Source: JALYLC01 sp963743275
GTDB lineage: Bacteria; Actinomycetota; Thermoleophilia; Gaiellales; JALYLC01
Assembly: GCA_963743275.1 (NCBI GenBank)
Contig: CAVUPB010000006.1
Span: forward strand, 62,001-126,000
Length of the DNA: 64,000 bases
Direction: 5' to 3'
The notes beneath the pieces were generated by a model. It saw only the letters and a list, made by a program, of their open reading frames with translations, had not been told where the DNA came from and searched no databases. Shown here piece by piece: positions 53,313 through 61,595 of the stretch. The translations under genes and the position numbers were made by a program. Numbering within the stretch: the stretch's first letter is position 1; each line of letters starts with the position of its first letter.

Positions 53313-53341
53313 GCAACATTGGGGTCTGACCCCAGTGTTGC
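53313..53341. repeat. 29-nt palindrome, copy 4
   Basis: Two bases after copy 3; left arm GCAACATTGGGGTC, central T, with one position that can form a T-G wobble in RNA. It ends 27 bases before the stop of the convergent LuxR/AAA gene. Confidence 0.68.
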
Positions 53342-53368
53342 GCGTGCGGGCGGTCCTGGCCGGTGCGG

Positions 53369-56236
53369 CTACGCGATCGCGCGGGCGAGCTGCGAGCGGG
53401 CCTGGATCTCGAGCTTGCGATAGACGTGCGAGAGGTGCATCTCGACCGTCTTCGGCGTCACGAAGAGCGCCTGGGCGATCTCCTTGTTCGTCTGTCCGGC
53501 GGCCGCCATCCGGGCCACGCGGTGCTCGCTCGGAGTCAGGGCGTCGATGCCGCTGCGGGCGAGGCGGCGCGGGCGAGCGCCGGTCGCCAGCAGCTCCGCG
53601 AGCGCGCGCTCGGCCAGCGGCGTGGCGTCGCAGCGCTCGGCGAGCTCGAGCGCCTCGGCCAGGATGCCGCGCGCCTCGCTGCGCTGGTTGCCGCGGCGGA
53701 GGGCGGCGCCCAGCTCGGTCAGCGAGCGCGCGTGCTCGAGCTGCGCCGCTGAGCCGGCGAGGACGGCGACCGACTCGCGCAGCAGCGCCAGGCCGTCCGC
53801 GCCGCCCTCGACGAGCCCGGCGGCGCGCAGCGCAGCGCCGAGCGGCCGGGGCGCTCCCCACGTGCGGGCCCGCGCGACCTCCTCCCCCACGAGGCGGCGG
53901 GCCTCGTCGCGATCGCCCCCGCCGAGCAGGACGAGCGCGGCCTGCGAGCGCCAGCTGGAATGGCTCGGGTTGAGGACTGCGAGCGCCGTCAGGCGCTCAC
54001 CGGCGGCGAGCAGGTCTCTCAGGCCGCGCGCGGTCTCGCCGGACGCGATCGCGAGCCGCGCGCGCACCTCGAGCCAGCGTGCCATCTGGTAGGTCGGGCG
54101 CTCGGGGTCGGGGATGCCGGCTCGCTCGAGCATGCGAGCCGCCTCGCTCAGCTCGCCGCGCTCGAGCAGCGTCTCCGTGAGGTAGCCGAAGATCTCGGGG
54201 TTGCCGCCCTTCCCGGCGAACGGGATGAACGCGAGCGCGCCGCGGGCGTCGGCCTCCGCCTCGGCCAGCCTGCCGGCGCGCAGTGCCGCGAGCGCCTGGA
54301 AGCCCGACGCGTGGGCGACGCTGAACGCCGACCCGCGGGTGCGGCCGATCTCGAGCCAGTGGCTCGCACGGCTCGCGGCCTCGTCGAGCTCGTCGAGGCT
54401 GAGCAGGACGCCGACCGCGAGCGCGTAGGCCTGCCACTTCTCGTGCTCGCCCAGCGCGAGGCTGTCGGCGAGCGCCGGCTGCGCGAGCTCGCGCGCGCGC
54501 TCGGGCTGCTCGCCCGCGCGCGTCAGATCGGAGGCCGCGAGGGCCTGCAGCAGGCGCGCCTCCTGGCTGTCGCCGCGCGCCGCGCCGCCGACGAGGGCGA
54601 GCCGCTCGCGCGAGAGCGGGACGAGGCGCGCGTCGAACCGCGCCAGGTGGATCAGCCGCGCCTCGAGCCGGAGCGCCTGCGCCGGGTCACGACCGCCCGC
54701 CCTTCCGATCGCGCGCAGCAGCACGTCCGCGGCGTCGTGCACACGTCCCGGTGCGTACAGCGCCTCGGCCAGCGCGAGGGCGGCCTCCGCGGCGCCACCC
54801 GGCTCGGCGCCCAGCAGCGCGTGGGCCTCCTCGAGGTGGCCGATCGCATCGGGCAGCCCGGCGCTGAGCTCGGCCGCACCGAGCTCGAGCAGGACGGCGC
54901 CGCGGTCGTCCGCCGCGGGGGGCTCGGCCAGCGCACGCGCGAGGTACGCCGCCGCCGCACCTGGGTCGCCCTCGCGGAGCGCGCGCCCGGCCGCCTCGCG
55001 CAGCGTCGCCGCGAACGCGGCGTGCGCTCGCGGCGGGACGTGGAGGAGGTGCGCCGCGACCGCGAGCGACGAGGCTCCCCGCGCGCTCAGCAGCTCCGAG
55101 GCCCGCGCGTGGGCGAGCTCGCGCTCCGCGCCGCCGATCGAGGAGTGCACGGCGGCGCGCACCACGGGGTGGACGAAGCCGAGCCGCCCCGCCGGACGGA
55201 AGATCTCGATGCGCGCGAGCGCAGCCGCCGCGCGCGCGGCCTCCTGCAGGTCGATCGCCGCCAGCTCCGCGGCGATGGGAAGGTCCGACTCGTCGCCGAG
55301 GATCGCGACCGCCCGCGCCAGCGCCTCGGCGGATGCGCCGAGGCGCCGCAGGCGCCGCAGCACGAACCGCGACAGCGTCTCCGGGCCGAGCTCGCCGACA
55401 CGGCCGACCGAGGCGGCGGTCGGCTCGATGCCCTCTGCGAGCACCGCCCGCACCACCTCGTGCAGGTACAGCGGATTGCCCGCGCACGCCTTGTAGACGG
55501 CGGCGAGGAACGGCGGCTCGGAGGGGCGCTCGAGCGCCGCCTGGACGAACGCGCCGACCGCTGCGGGGCTCAGCGGCCCCGGCCGCACGATGTGGGCGAG
55601 CGGCTGCGCCTCGAGCTCGCCCAGCGCCGCCGCGTCGGCCTCGGGCTCGCCCGTGCGAACCGACGCGGCGATCATCACGGCCAGCCCGTCGAGCCGCCGC
55701 GCAAGGTACGAGAGGAAGCGCTGCGAGGCCGAGTCGCACCACTGCAGGTCGTCGACGGCGACGAGGACGGAGCGCCGTTCCGCGAGCGCCGCCGTCAGCC
55801 AGTAGAGCCCGTGCAGCACCGGGAACTGCGCGTCCGGGCCGCCGGACGGCGCCTCGCCGGCGGCGGCGTGCTCGAAGAGCGGGGCCGCCAGGCCCGCGGC
55901 GCCGCTCACGAGCGACGCGCGCTCCTCGGTCCCGCAGCTCGCCAGGTGCGGCTCGAAGAGCTGGCGGACGACGCCGTAGGAGAAGTCGCGCTCGAGCTCG
56001 CCGCCGCGCGCGCGGACGACCAGGAAGCCACGCGCCTGCGCGCGCTCGCACGTCGCCGCCAGCAGCCGCGACTTGCCCATGCCCGCGGGCCCCTCGAGCA
56101 GCAGGACGGCGCCCTCTCCCGTCTCGGCGTCCCCCAGCAGCCGCTCGACGAGCGCGAGCTCGGCCTCGCGTTCGAGCAGGGGCGGGGGGTCGAGCGCGCC
56201 CGCAAGCCTCGGGTGTTTTCCAGGGGTCGTCTCCAT
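53369..56236 (-). CDS. LuxR-family regulator with AAA ATPase, copy 3
   Basis: A 955-residue activator. Walker A GPAGMGKS at 49-56, Walker B-like VLVAVDDLQWCDSASQRFLS, a long helical repeat region, and a C-terminal LuxR domain (LTPSEHRVARMAAAGQTNKE then IAQALFVTPKTVEMHLSHVY). It belongs to a different subgroup from the two earlier copies: it has GGELERDFSYGVVRQLFEP after the Walker A helix instead of the FTPRALGP block. The start METTPGKHPRL is at 56236. It is divergent from a small protein and a cupin gene, its likely targets. Inducer unknown. Confidence 0.88.
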   Translation of the reverse strand: METTPGKHPRLAGALDPPPLLEREAELALVERLLGDAETGEGAVLLLEGPAGMGKSRLLAATCERAQARGFLVVRARGGELERDFSYGVVRQLFEPHLASCGTEERASLVSGAAGLAAPLFEHAAAGEAPSGGPDAQFPVLHGLYWLTAALAERRSVLVAVDDLQWCDSASQRFLSYLARRLDGLAVMIAASVRTGEPEADAAALGELEAQPLAHIVRPGPLSPAAVGAFVQAALERPSEPPFLAAVYKACAGNPLYLHEVVRAVLAEGIEPTAASVGRVGELGPETLSRFVLRRLRRLGASAEALARAVAILGDESDLPIAAELAAIDLQEAARAAAALARIEIFRPAGRLGFVHPVVRAAVHSSIGGAERELAHARASELLSARGASSLAVAAHLLHVPPRAHAAFAATLREAAGRALREGDPGAAAAYLARALAEPPAADDRGAVLLELGAAELSAGLPDAIGHLEEAHALLGAEPGGAAEAALALAEALYAPGRVHDAADVLLRAIGRAGGRDPAQALRLEARLIHLARFDARLVPLSRERLALVGGAARGDSQEARLLQALAASDLTRAGEQPERARELAQPALADSLALGEHEKWQAYALAVGVLLSLDELDEAASRASHWLEIGRTRGSAFSVAHASGFQALAALRAGRLAEAEADARGALAFIPFAGKGGNPEIFGYLTETLLERGELSEAARMLERAGIPDPERPTYQMARWLEVRARLAIASGETARGLRDLLAAGERLTALAVLNPSHSSWRSQAALVLLGGGDRDEARRLVGEEVARARTWGAPRPLGAALRAAGLVEGGADGLALLRESVAVLAGSAAQLEHARSLTELGAALRRGNQRSEARGILAEALELAERCDATPLAERALAELLATGARPRRLARSGIDALTPSEHRVARMAAAGQTNKEIAQALFVTPKTVEMHLSHVYRKLEIQARSQLARAIA

Positions 56237-56308
56237 GGCGAGCGGCACCGCCGGAGGCAAGCATAGGCGTGTGTTCACCAACCGAAACGACCAAGGGACA
56301 CAGCACCC

Positions 56309-56524
56309 ATGAGCACCAGCCAACTCACCAGGCACGACCTCGACCACTGGCCCGCGACCGCCCGTGTCGCCTACGTCCTCGCCGACGACGACGAGACGCT
56401 CGAGCTCGTCATCGGCGACGACGGCCACGCCACGCTCGACGGCCGCGAGCTGCGCGTCGTTGCGCACGTGCGGGTCGCCGAGCTCCGCGCCGGGCGCGCC
56501 GCCGTGCGCGCGGGACGCATCTGA
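56309..56524 (+). CDS. Small acidic protein of unknown function
   Basis: A 71-residue protein (MSTSQLTRHDLDHWPATARV at the start) rich in Asp/Glu with an alternating beta pattern (VLADDDETLELVIGDDGHAT). It has an upstream AAGGGA element and lies 31 bp before the cupin gene in the same direction. No family recognised. Position opposite the LuxR/AAA gene suggests co-regulation with the cupin. Confidence 0.6.
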   Translation: MSTSQLTRHDLDHWPATARVAYVLADDDETLELVIGDDGHATLDGRELRVVAHVRVAELRAGRAAVRAGRI

Positions 56525-56555
56525 CACCCCTCAACACACCAATAGGAGACCGACC

Positions 56556-57014
56556 ATGAACGAGATCGCAACCGCAACGGGCACGCAGCTGAAGAGCATG
56601 TGGGTCATCGGCCACCGGGTCACGCCGATCACCGTGGGCGACCGCGTCGTCGCCCTCGAGGTCGCGACGCCCGCCGGCGTCCCCGGCCCGCCGCCGCACC
56701 ATCACGAGGACTGCACCGAGTTCTTCTTCGTCACCGCCGGGCAGTTCGGCGTGATGAAGGACGGCGAGTGGTCGACGCACGGCCCGGGCGCGTACATCGA
56801 GGTGCCCCGCGGCGCGGTGCACAGCTTCCGCAACGACGGCGACGACGAGGTGCGCACCATCACCGGCTTCGACCCCATGGGCTTCGAGGAGTTCTTCGCC
56901 GAGTTCGGCGTCGACATCGCGGAGCCGGGCGCGTTCGAGGCGTCCGTGAGCGAGGACATGATCCGCAGGGTCGTCGAAGGCTGTGGGCGCTTCGGGATGG
57001 TCATCGCCGCCTAG
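56556..57014 (+). CDS. Cupin-domain protein
   Basis: A 152-residue single-domain cupin. Metal-site motif 1 is PGPPPHHHEDCTEFFFVTAG with the usual His/His/Glu arrangement; motif 2 is GAYIEVPRGAVHSFRNDGDD. The C-terminal helix (DIAEPGAFEASVSEDMIRRV) is typical of quercetinase-like or dioxygenase-type cupins, but substrate and activity cannot be told. ATAGGAG ribosome site 8 bases before the ATG. A strong hairpin follows its stop. Confidence 0.82.
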   Translation: MNEIATATGTQLKSMWVIGHRVTPITVGDRVVALEVATPAGVPGPPPHHHEDCTEFFFVTAGQFGVMKDGEWSTHGPGAYIEVPRGAVHSFRNDGDDEVRTITGFDPMGFEEFFAEFGVDIAEPGAFEASVSEDMIRRVVEGCGRFGMVIAA

Positions 57015-57017
57015 GCA

Positions 57018-57059
57018 CCGGATCGTGCGCGTCCCTCGCGGGGGGCGCGCACGATCCGG
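57018..57059 (+). terminator. Strong hairpin terminator after the cupin gene
   Basis: Arms CCGGATCGTGCGCG (57018-57031) and its exact complement (57046-57059) form a 14-bp stem with a 14-base loop, 3 bases after the stop. No T tract. It separates the cupin from the MFS gene. Confidence 0.7.
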
Positions 57060-57088
57060 CCGGTGCGACGGCGCGCGCGGCGCGTTCG

Positions 57089-57094
57089 TAGGCT
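57089..57094 (+). promoter_or_regulatory. -10 box for a leaderless message (TAGGCT)
   Basis: TAGGCT lies exactly 6 bases before GTG 57101, the same hexamer and spacing as at 41834-41839. No ribosome site is seen before the GTG. Confidence 0.5.
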
Positions 57095-57100
57095 CTCCCT

Positions 57101-58246
57101 GTGGTCGATCGCCGCCTGCTGCTCCTTGTTTGCGCGGTGGTGCTCGTCGAGACGCTCTTCTTCGCCGCGCTGATCCCCCTGCTGCCCGCGCTGCGCAGCG
57201 AGTTCGCGCTCTCGAAGACGGGCGTGGGCGTGCTCAGCGGCGCCTACCCCGCCGGCGGCACCGTCGGCGCGCTCGCCGGCGCCTGGCTCGCGACGCGGCT
57301 CGGGGTGCGGCCGACGACGGTGATCGGCATGCTCGTCCTGGCCGTCTGCTGCGCCGGGTTCGGCGTGGCGCAGGACGTGTGGCTGCTCGACGCGCTGCGC
57401 TTCGCCCAGGGCGCCGGCGGCGCGATCGCCTGGACGGGCGGCCTGGCCTGGCTCGCGGCGCAGGCTGCGCCCAACCGCCGCGGCGAGCTGCTGGGCGTCG
57501 CGTTCGGGGCCGCCGTGATGGGCGCGCTGCTGGGCCCGCTGGTCGGCGGCGGCGCGCGCTTCACGAGCCGCCCGATCGCGTTCGGAGTCGTCGCCCTCCT
57601 CGGCTTCGCGCTCGCCGTCTGGGCGGCGCGCCTGCCGGCGCCCGCCCCGGGAGCGCGCCAGCCGTTCAGCGCGATCGGCTCCGCCCTGCGCAACTCGAGC
57701 GTGATCGCGGGGTACTGGCTGATCGCGCTTCCCTCGCTGCTCTTCGGGGCGCTCACCGTGCTCGCGCCGCTCAGTCTCGACGCCGTCGGCGTCGGCGCGC
57801 TCGGCATGACGATCTTCTGGCTCGTGAGCGCAGCGCTGGGCGCCATCCAGAGCCCGTTCCTCGGACGCTGGTCGGATCGCCGCGGGCGGCTCGAGCCGGT
57901 ACGCGTCGGACTCGCCGCCTCGATCGCCGTCTCGCTCACGATTCCGCTCGCCGGCGATCGCACGGCGCTCGTCCTGCTCATCCTCGCCGCATCGCTCGCG
58001 TACAACAGCTTCTGGGTGCCCGGTGGCGCGCTGCTCACCGAGGCCGCCGAGGCGCACGGCCTCGGGCACGGCTTCTCGTTCGCGCTCTTCAACTTCGCCT
58101 GGGCGCCGGCCGGAGCGCTCGGCGCGGTCGCCGGAGGAGCGCTCGGCGACCAGCTGGGCGACACCGCGTCCTACGCCGTGCTCGCCGCGATCTGCGCGGT
58201 GACGCTCGTGCTCGTCACCCCGCGCCGGGTGGCGATCGCGGCCTGA
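57101..58246 (+). CDS. MFS transporter
   Basis: A 381-residue, twelve-helix major facilitator protein. Helix 1 begins RLLLLVCAVVLVETLFFAAL. The loop 2-3 signature is degenerate (GAWLATRLGVRP). Loop 8-9 carries the second-half copy GRWSDRRGRLEPVRVG. Helix 4/5 has RFAQGAGGAIAWTGGLAWLA. Probably a small-molecule exporter of the drug-resistance type, but no substrate can be assigned. It is isolated by a terminator upstream and a convergent gene downstream. Confidence 0.85.
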   Translation: MVDRRLLLLVCAVVLVETLFFAALIPLLPALRSEFALSKTGVGVLSGAYPAGGTVGALAGAWLATRLGVRPTTVIGMLVLAVCCAGFGVAQDVWLLDALRFAQGAGGAIAWTGGLAWLAAQAAPNRRGELLGVAFGAAVMGALLGPLVGGGARFTSRPIAFGVVALLGFALAVWAARLPAPAPGARQPFSAIGSALRNSSVIAGYWLIALPSLLFGALTVLAPLSLDAVGVGALGMTIFWLVSAALGAIQSPFLGRWSDRRGRLEPVRVGLAASIAVSLTIPLAGDRTALVLLILAASLAYNSFWVPGGALLTEAAEAHGLGHGFSFALFNFAWAPAGALGAVAGGALGDQLGDTASYAVLAAICAVTLVLVTPRRVAIAA

Positions 58247-58264
58247 GCCGCCGCGCCGCGCCGG

Positions 58265-58594
58265 TCAGGAACGCGGATCGCGGTTCTCGGCGACCTCGCC
58301 CGCGATGCCGAACTTGCGCACCATGACGAACCGCCCGTTGCGCTCGACGACCTCCTCGAAGTCGCGCTTCTCGTGCCCGGGGACGAGCGCGAAGGTCGCT
58401 CCGTCGGCCCGCGTGCGGGCGTACTCGGCGCGCGTCAGCTCGATCCGCTCGGTACAGCCGGCGTCGCCGCACTCGCACACGAAGCCGAGGAGCTCGTCCG
58501 GCGCGCCCGCAGAGCCCTCGGCGCCCTGCAGCCGCTCGTTGACCGAGCGGAAGCGCGACTCGTTCTCCGCCACCTGGGCCGGGCGCATCGGCAT
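58265..58594 (-). CDS. Small conserved-type protein with a CxCxxxxC motif
   Basis: A 109-residue soluble protein. A helical start (AENESRFRSVNERLQGAE) leads to LLGFVCECGDAGCTERIELT, whose C-x-C-x4-C spacing could bind zinc. Then come FALVPGHEKRDFEEVVERNG and a beta strand ending (RFVMVRKFGIAGEVAE). I have seen similar short actinobacterial proteins annotated as hypothetical, often near regulators. It converges on the MFS gene and is divergent from the anti-sigma-type ATPase. Confidence 0.65.
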   Translation of the reverse strand: MPMRPAQVAENESRFRSVNERLQGAEGSAGAPDELLGFVCECGDAGCTERIELTRAEYARTRADGATFALVPGHEKRDFEEVVERNGRFVMVRKFGIAGEVAENRDPRS

Positions 58595-58659
58595 GCCGCG
58601 ACTCTAGCGGGCGGCGCTGCGCTTGACTTGTGCCGCCACGGGGGACATGCAGCTGGCCG

Positions 58660-59052
58660 ATGCGGAAGATCCTCGACATCGCGCTCCCCCCGGAGGCGGG
58701 GGCAGCTGCGGCTGCGCGTCAGGCGGTCGACGGACTGGCCGAGCTTCGCGACCTGCCGCAGGTCGGCTTCGACGTGCGCCTGCTCGTCTCCGAGCTGGTC
58801 GCCAACAGCGTGCGCCACGCGGGTCTCGGCGCGTCCCAGACGGTGCGGCTCGTCGTCGAGCTGTCGGCCGAGCGGCTGCGCTGCGAGATTCGCGACGCCG
58901 GACCGGGGTTCTCGGCGCGCACCCCGCCCGATCAGGGCTCCGGCGAGGGCGGCTGGGGACTGCACCTCGTCGACCGGCTGACCGACCGCTGGGGTGTCGA
59001 GCAGCGCGACGGGACGCTCGTCTGGTTCGAGATCGACCTCCCGCTCCGGTAG
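58660..59052 (+). CDS. Anti-sigma-factor-type serine kinase/ATP-binding protein (RsbW-like)
   Basis: A 130-residue GHKL ATPase of the HATPase_c_2 type. N box LLVSELVANSVRHA, G1 region IRDAGPGFSAR and G2 motif GWGLHLVDRLTDRWGVEQRD are present. Such proteins bind and inhibit sigma factors, or phosphorylate antagonists, in partner-switching cascades. The length is minimal with no extra domain. No matching anti-sigma antagonist is adjacent, though a sigma-70-family gene lies 3.6 kb away. It ends 6 bp before a convergent gene. Confidence 0.85.
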   Translation: MRKILDIALPPEAGAAAAARQAVDGLAELRDLPQVGFDVRLLVSELVANSVRHAGLGASQTVRLVVELSAERLRCEIRDAGPGFSARTPPDQGSGEGGWGLHLVDRLTDRWGVEQRDGTLVWFEIDLPLR

Positions 59053-59058
59053 TCCCGG

Positions 59059-60063
59059 TCAGGGTGCGAAGGCGATCGAGCCCTCCGCATGCGCACCCGC
59101 GGGCGCCGTCGCGACCTCGCGCACCCGGCAGCCCGGGTCGCAGTGCACGGCGATCGTCGCCCCGCCGCCCTCGAGCGTGGCGAGCAGGTCGCCGGGGACG
59201 ACGCCGGCCGCGCGCAGCGCCTCGGCCGTGAGCCGCAGGATCGCGTCGTGGCCGGGATTGCGGTTGCCGGCCACGCTGCGGTCGGCGAGGTAGGCGTCGG
59301 CGCGCGCAGAGGGCACGATGCCGAGGCTCTCGACGCCGATGTCGCCGCCGGCGGGCTGCCCGGGATCGACGAGGTCGCGCACGCCGCCGTCCGGCGCCAG
59401 GGCCAGGAGGCGGCCGTCGAGCTCGTCGGGTGCGATGAGATCGCCGGCAAATGTCCCGAACCCGGCCGGCGCGATCGCGAGGCCGCCCTCGAGGTGCGGC
59501 GCGCTGCGCGTCAGGATGCGCGTGCGTCCCCGGCAGTCGACGGCGATCAGAGCGCCGTGACCGTCCGCTGTCAGGCCGGCGACCATGAGCCTGCCGCCGA
59601 AGCGCCCTCCCGTGTCGAAGACGATGCCGTTCAGGCTCTTCACGCCGCGGATCTCCGCGAGGCGGCGGACGCGACCGCCGGGCGCCACCGCGACGACGCG
59701 CCCGCGACGCGCGGGCTCGATGGCGTAGACCGTGTCGCGCGGAAAGCTGCAGCGCGCCGCCGGCACGCGCTGGCTCGCGCCCGCCACCGCGATGTACGGC
59801 TCGAGCCTGGCATTCGCGCGATACGCCGCGCCCGCCACCGGATAGGGCAGCATCCGCCCGGTCGCCGGGCGCAGCAGGAACAGCCGCCCGCGCGCGGCCA
59901 CGACGAGCTGCCCGTCGCTGCGCGGCCCGGCGATGTCGACGACGCCGGGCGTCCTGCGCCAGAGCTGCCACGCGGCCGGCTCGCGCTCGCGCGCAGCGAG
60001 CGGCGAAGCGGCGAGGAGCCACGCCGCGATGCTCAGGGCGGCGAGGCAGGCCCTGGCGCGCAT
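59059..60063 (-). CDS. Secreted beta-propeller-like protein
   Basis: A 334-residue exported protein with a Sec signal (ARACLAALSIAAWLLAASPL, cleaved near AAR). The mature part consists of repeated four-strand-like units (GQLVVAARGRLFLLRPATGR, GRVVAVAPGGRVRRLAEIRG, GRLLALAPDGGVRDLVDPGQ), suggesting an NHL/SMP-30-type propeller. Two cysteines (HCDPGC) near the end may form a disulfide. Substrate or partner unknown. It is divergent from the MttB-like gene. Confidence 0.68.
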   Translation of the reverse strand: MRARACLAALSIAAWLLAASPLAAREREPAAWQLWRRTPGVVDIAGPRSDGQLVVAARGRLFLLRPATGRMLPYPVAGAAYRANARLEPYIAVAGASQRVPAARCSFPRDTVYAIEPARRGRVVAVAPGGRVRRLAEIRGVKSLNGIVFDTGGRFGGRLMVAGLTADGHGALIAVDCRGRTRILTRSAPHLEGGLAIAPAGFGTFAGDLIAPDELDGRLLALAPDGGVRDLVDPGQPAGGDIGVESLGIVPSARADAYLADRSVAGNRNPGHDAILRLTAEALRAAGVVPGDLLATLEGGGATIAVHCDPGCRVREVATAPAGAHAEGSIAFAP

Positions 60064-60093
60064 ACGCCCGAGCCTAGCGCCGTCGGATATTTA

Positions 60094-60105
60094 CAACTTC
60101 AGTTG
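60094..60105 (+). promoter_or_regulatory. Operator-like dyad over the -35 of the MttB-like gene
   Basis: CAAC-TTCA-GTTG is an inverted repeat overlapping the -35 box at 60103-60108. It is a plausible site for the IclR regulator encoded in the same operon. Confidence 0.42.
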
Positions 60106-60131
60106 CACCTTCGCTACGACGTCGCTATGTT
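60103..60131 (+). promoter_or_regulatory. Sigma70-type promoter giving a leaderless message
   Basis: TTGCAC (60103-60108) and TATGTT (60126-60131) are 17 bases apart. The -10 ends 6 bases before the ATG at 60138, and there is no ribosome site, so the message should begin at the start codon. Confidence 0.62.
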
Positions 60132-60137
60132 GGTTGC

Positions 60138-61595
60138 ATGTTCGTCAACCGCCTGCCCCGCTTCGAGCCGCTGTCGGAGGAGGCGCTCGCAACGATCGAT
60201 CGCGGCGTCGACCGCCTCGCGGCCGAGGTCGGCGTGCAGTTCGACCACCCCGAGGCGCTGGCGCTCTTCCGCGCGGCGGGCCAGTCGGTCGACGGGGACA
60301 CGGTGCGCTTCGAACCGGGCTTCCTGCGCGCTCAGGCCGCGCAGGCACCGTCGGAGTTCACGCTGCGGGCACGCAATCCGGAGCGCTCGCTCGCCGTCGG
60401 CGGCGACGCCATGCTGTTCGGAGCGGTGCAGGGCCCGCCCTTCGTGCGCCGCGGGGAAGAGCGGCGCGACGGGACGCTCGCCGACCTCGAGGATCTGCTG
60501 CGGCTCGTCCAGGGGACGGATGCGATCGACACGCCCGGGCGCAGCATGCTCGAGCCGAACGACGTTCCGCTCGACGTGCGCCATCTCGTGCGCGCGCTCG
60601 CCTCGATCCGCATGACCGACCGCGTGTGGGCGGGCGAGGCGTCGTCGACCGCAGCCGCGGAGGACTGCCTGCGCCTCGCGGAGATCCTCTTCGGCGGCGC
60701 CGAGGCGATCGCAGCGGAGCCCGTGCTGTTCGCGAACTGCAACGTCAACTCGCCGCTGCGCTTCGACGTCCGGATGCTCGAGGGCATCCTCGCCTACGCG
60801 CGCGCCGGGCAGGCCGTGATCATCACGCCGTTCCTGCTGATGGGCGCGATGGCGCCCGTGTCGGTGCCCGCGGCGCTCGTGCAGCAGACGGTCGAGGCGC
60901 TCGCCGGCATCGCACTCACGCAGCTCGTGCGCCCCGGGGTGCCGTGCGTGATGGGCTCGTTCCTCTCGTCCACCGACATGAAGAACGGGTCGCCCGCGTT
61001 CGGCGGCCCGGAGTCTGCGGTCGGGCTGCACGCCTCGGGCCAGATCGCACGCCGCATCGGGCTGCCCTGGCGCTCGGGCGGCGGCGGGCTGACGGCGAGC
61101 CCGGCGCTCGACTTCCAGGCCGGCTACGAGTCCATGAACACGCTGCAGTCGGCGTTCCTCGCGGGCGCCAACGTGGTCTGGCAGACGACGGGCTGGCTCG
61201 AGGGCGGGCTCGTGACGTCGCCGGCCAAGTTCGTGGCCGACGCCGAGCTGCTCGACCTGCTGCTCGCGCAGTTCGCCCCGCTCGTGGTCGACGAGGCGAG
61301 CCTCGCGCTCGACGCGCATGTCGAGGTCGGTCACGGGGGCCACTTCTTCGGCTGCGAGCACACGCTGGCGCGCTTTCGCGACTGCTTCTGGCGGCCGACG
61401 GTCGCGACGACCGACAACTTCGACCGCTGGACGCGCGGCGGCAGGCTCGATCACGCGGCGCGGGCCGAGGCGCGCGTGCGCGAGCTGCTCGACGCCTACG
61501 AGCGCCCGCCGCTCGACGAGGCGATCGAGGAGGAGCTGGTCGAGCTCGTCGAGCGCCGCGCGGCCGAGCTCGGCGACCCGCTGCACGTCGCGTGA
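60138..61595 (+). CDS. Trimethylamine/betaine methyltransferase (MttB) family protein, without pyrrolysine
   Basis: A 485-residue TIM-barrel member of the MttB superfamily. It shows FVNRLPRFEPLSEEALATID, VGVQFDHPEALALFRAAGQS, NCNVNSPLRF, FLLMGAMAPVSVPAALVQQT and EVGHGGHFFGCEHTLARFRD. No in-frame amber codon occurs, so it belongs to the non-pyrrolysine group that includes glycine betaine methyltransferases. Those enzymes move a methyl group to a corrinoid protein, but no corrinoid partner gene is in the window. It overlaps an IclR gene by 4 bp. Together with BetA and the DMGDH-like operon it suggests betaine-type catabolism. Confidence 0.82.
   Translation: MFVNRLPRFEPLSEEALATIDRGVDRLAAEVGVQFDHPEALALFRAAGQSVDGDTVRFEPGFLRAQAAQAPSEFTLRARNPERSLAVGGDAMLFGAVQGPPFVRRGEERRDGTLADLEDLLRLVQGTDAIDTPGRSMLEPNDVPLDVRHLVRALASIRMTDRVWAGEASSTAAAEDCLRLAEILFGGAEAIAAEPVLFANCNVNSPLRFDVRMLEGILAYARAGQAVIITPFLLMGAMAPVSVPAALVQQTVEALAGIALTQLVRPGVPCVMGSFLSSTDMKNGSPAFGGPESAVGLHASGQIARRIGLPWRSGGGGLTASPALDFQAGYESMNTLQSAFLAGANVVWQTTGWLEGGLVTSPAKFVADAELLDLLLAQFAPLVVDEASLALDAHVEVGHGGHFFGCEHTLARFRDCFWRPTVATTDNFDRWTRGGRLDHAARAEARVRELLDAYERPPLDEAIEEELVELVERRAAELGDPLHVA

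Noticed and set aside
46054..53341. GGGGTC palindromes as a CRISPR array
   Set aside because: Two units per site, unit arms differ, spacers are 2 and 9 bases, and no cas genes are present.
60138..61595. Pyrrolysine-containing MttB
   Set aside because: The reading frame has no in-frame amber codon and no pyl genes are visible; it belongs to the non-pyrrolysine branch.
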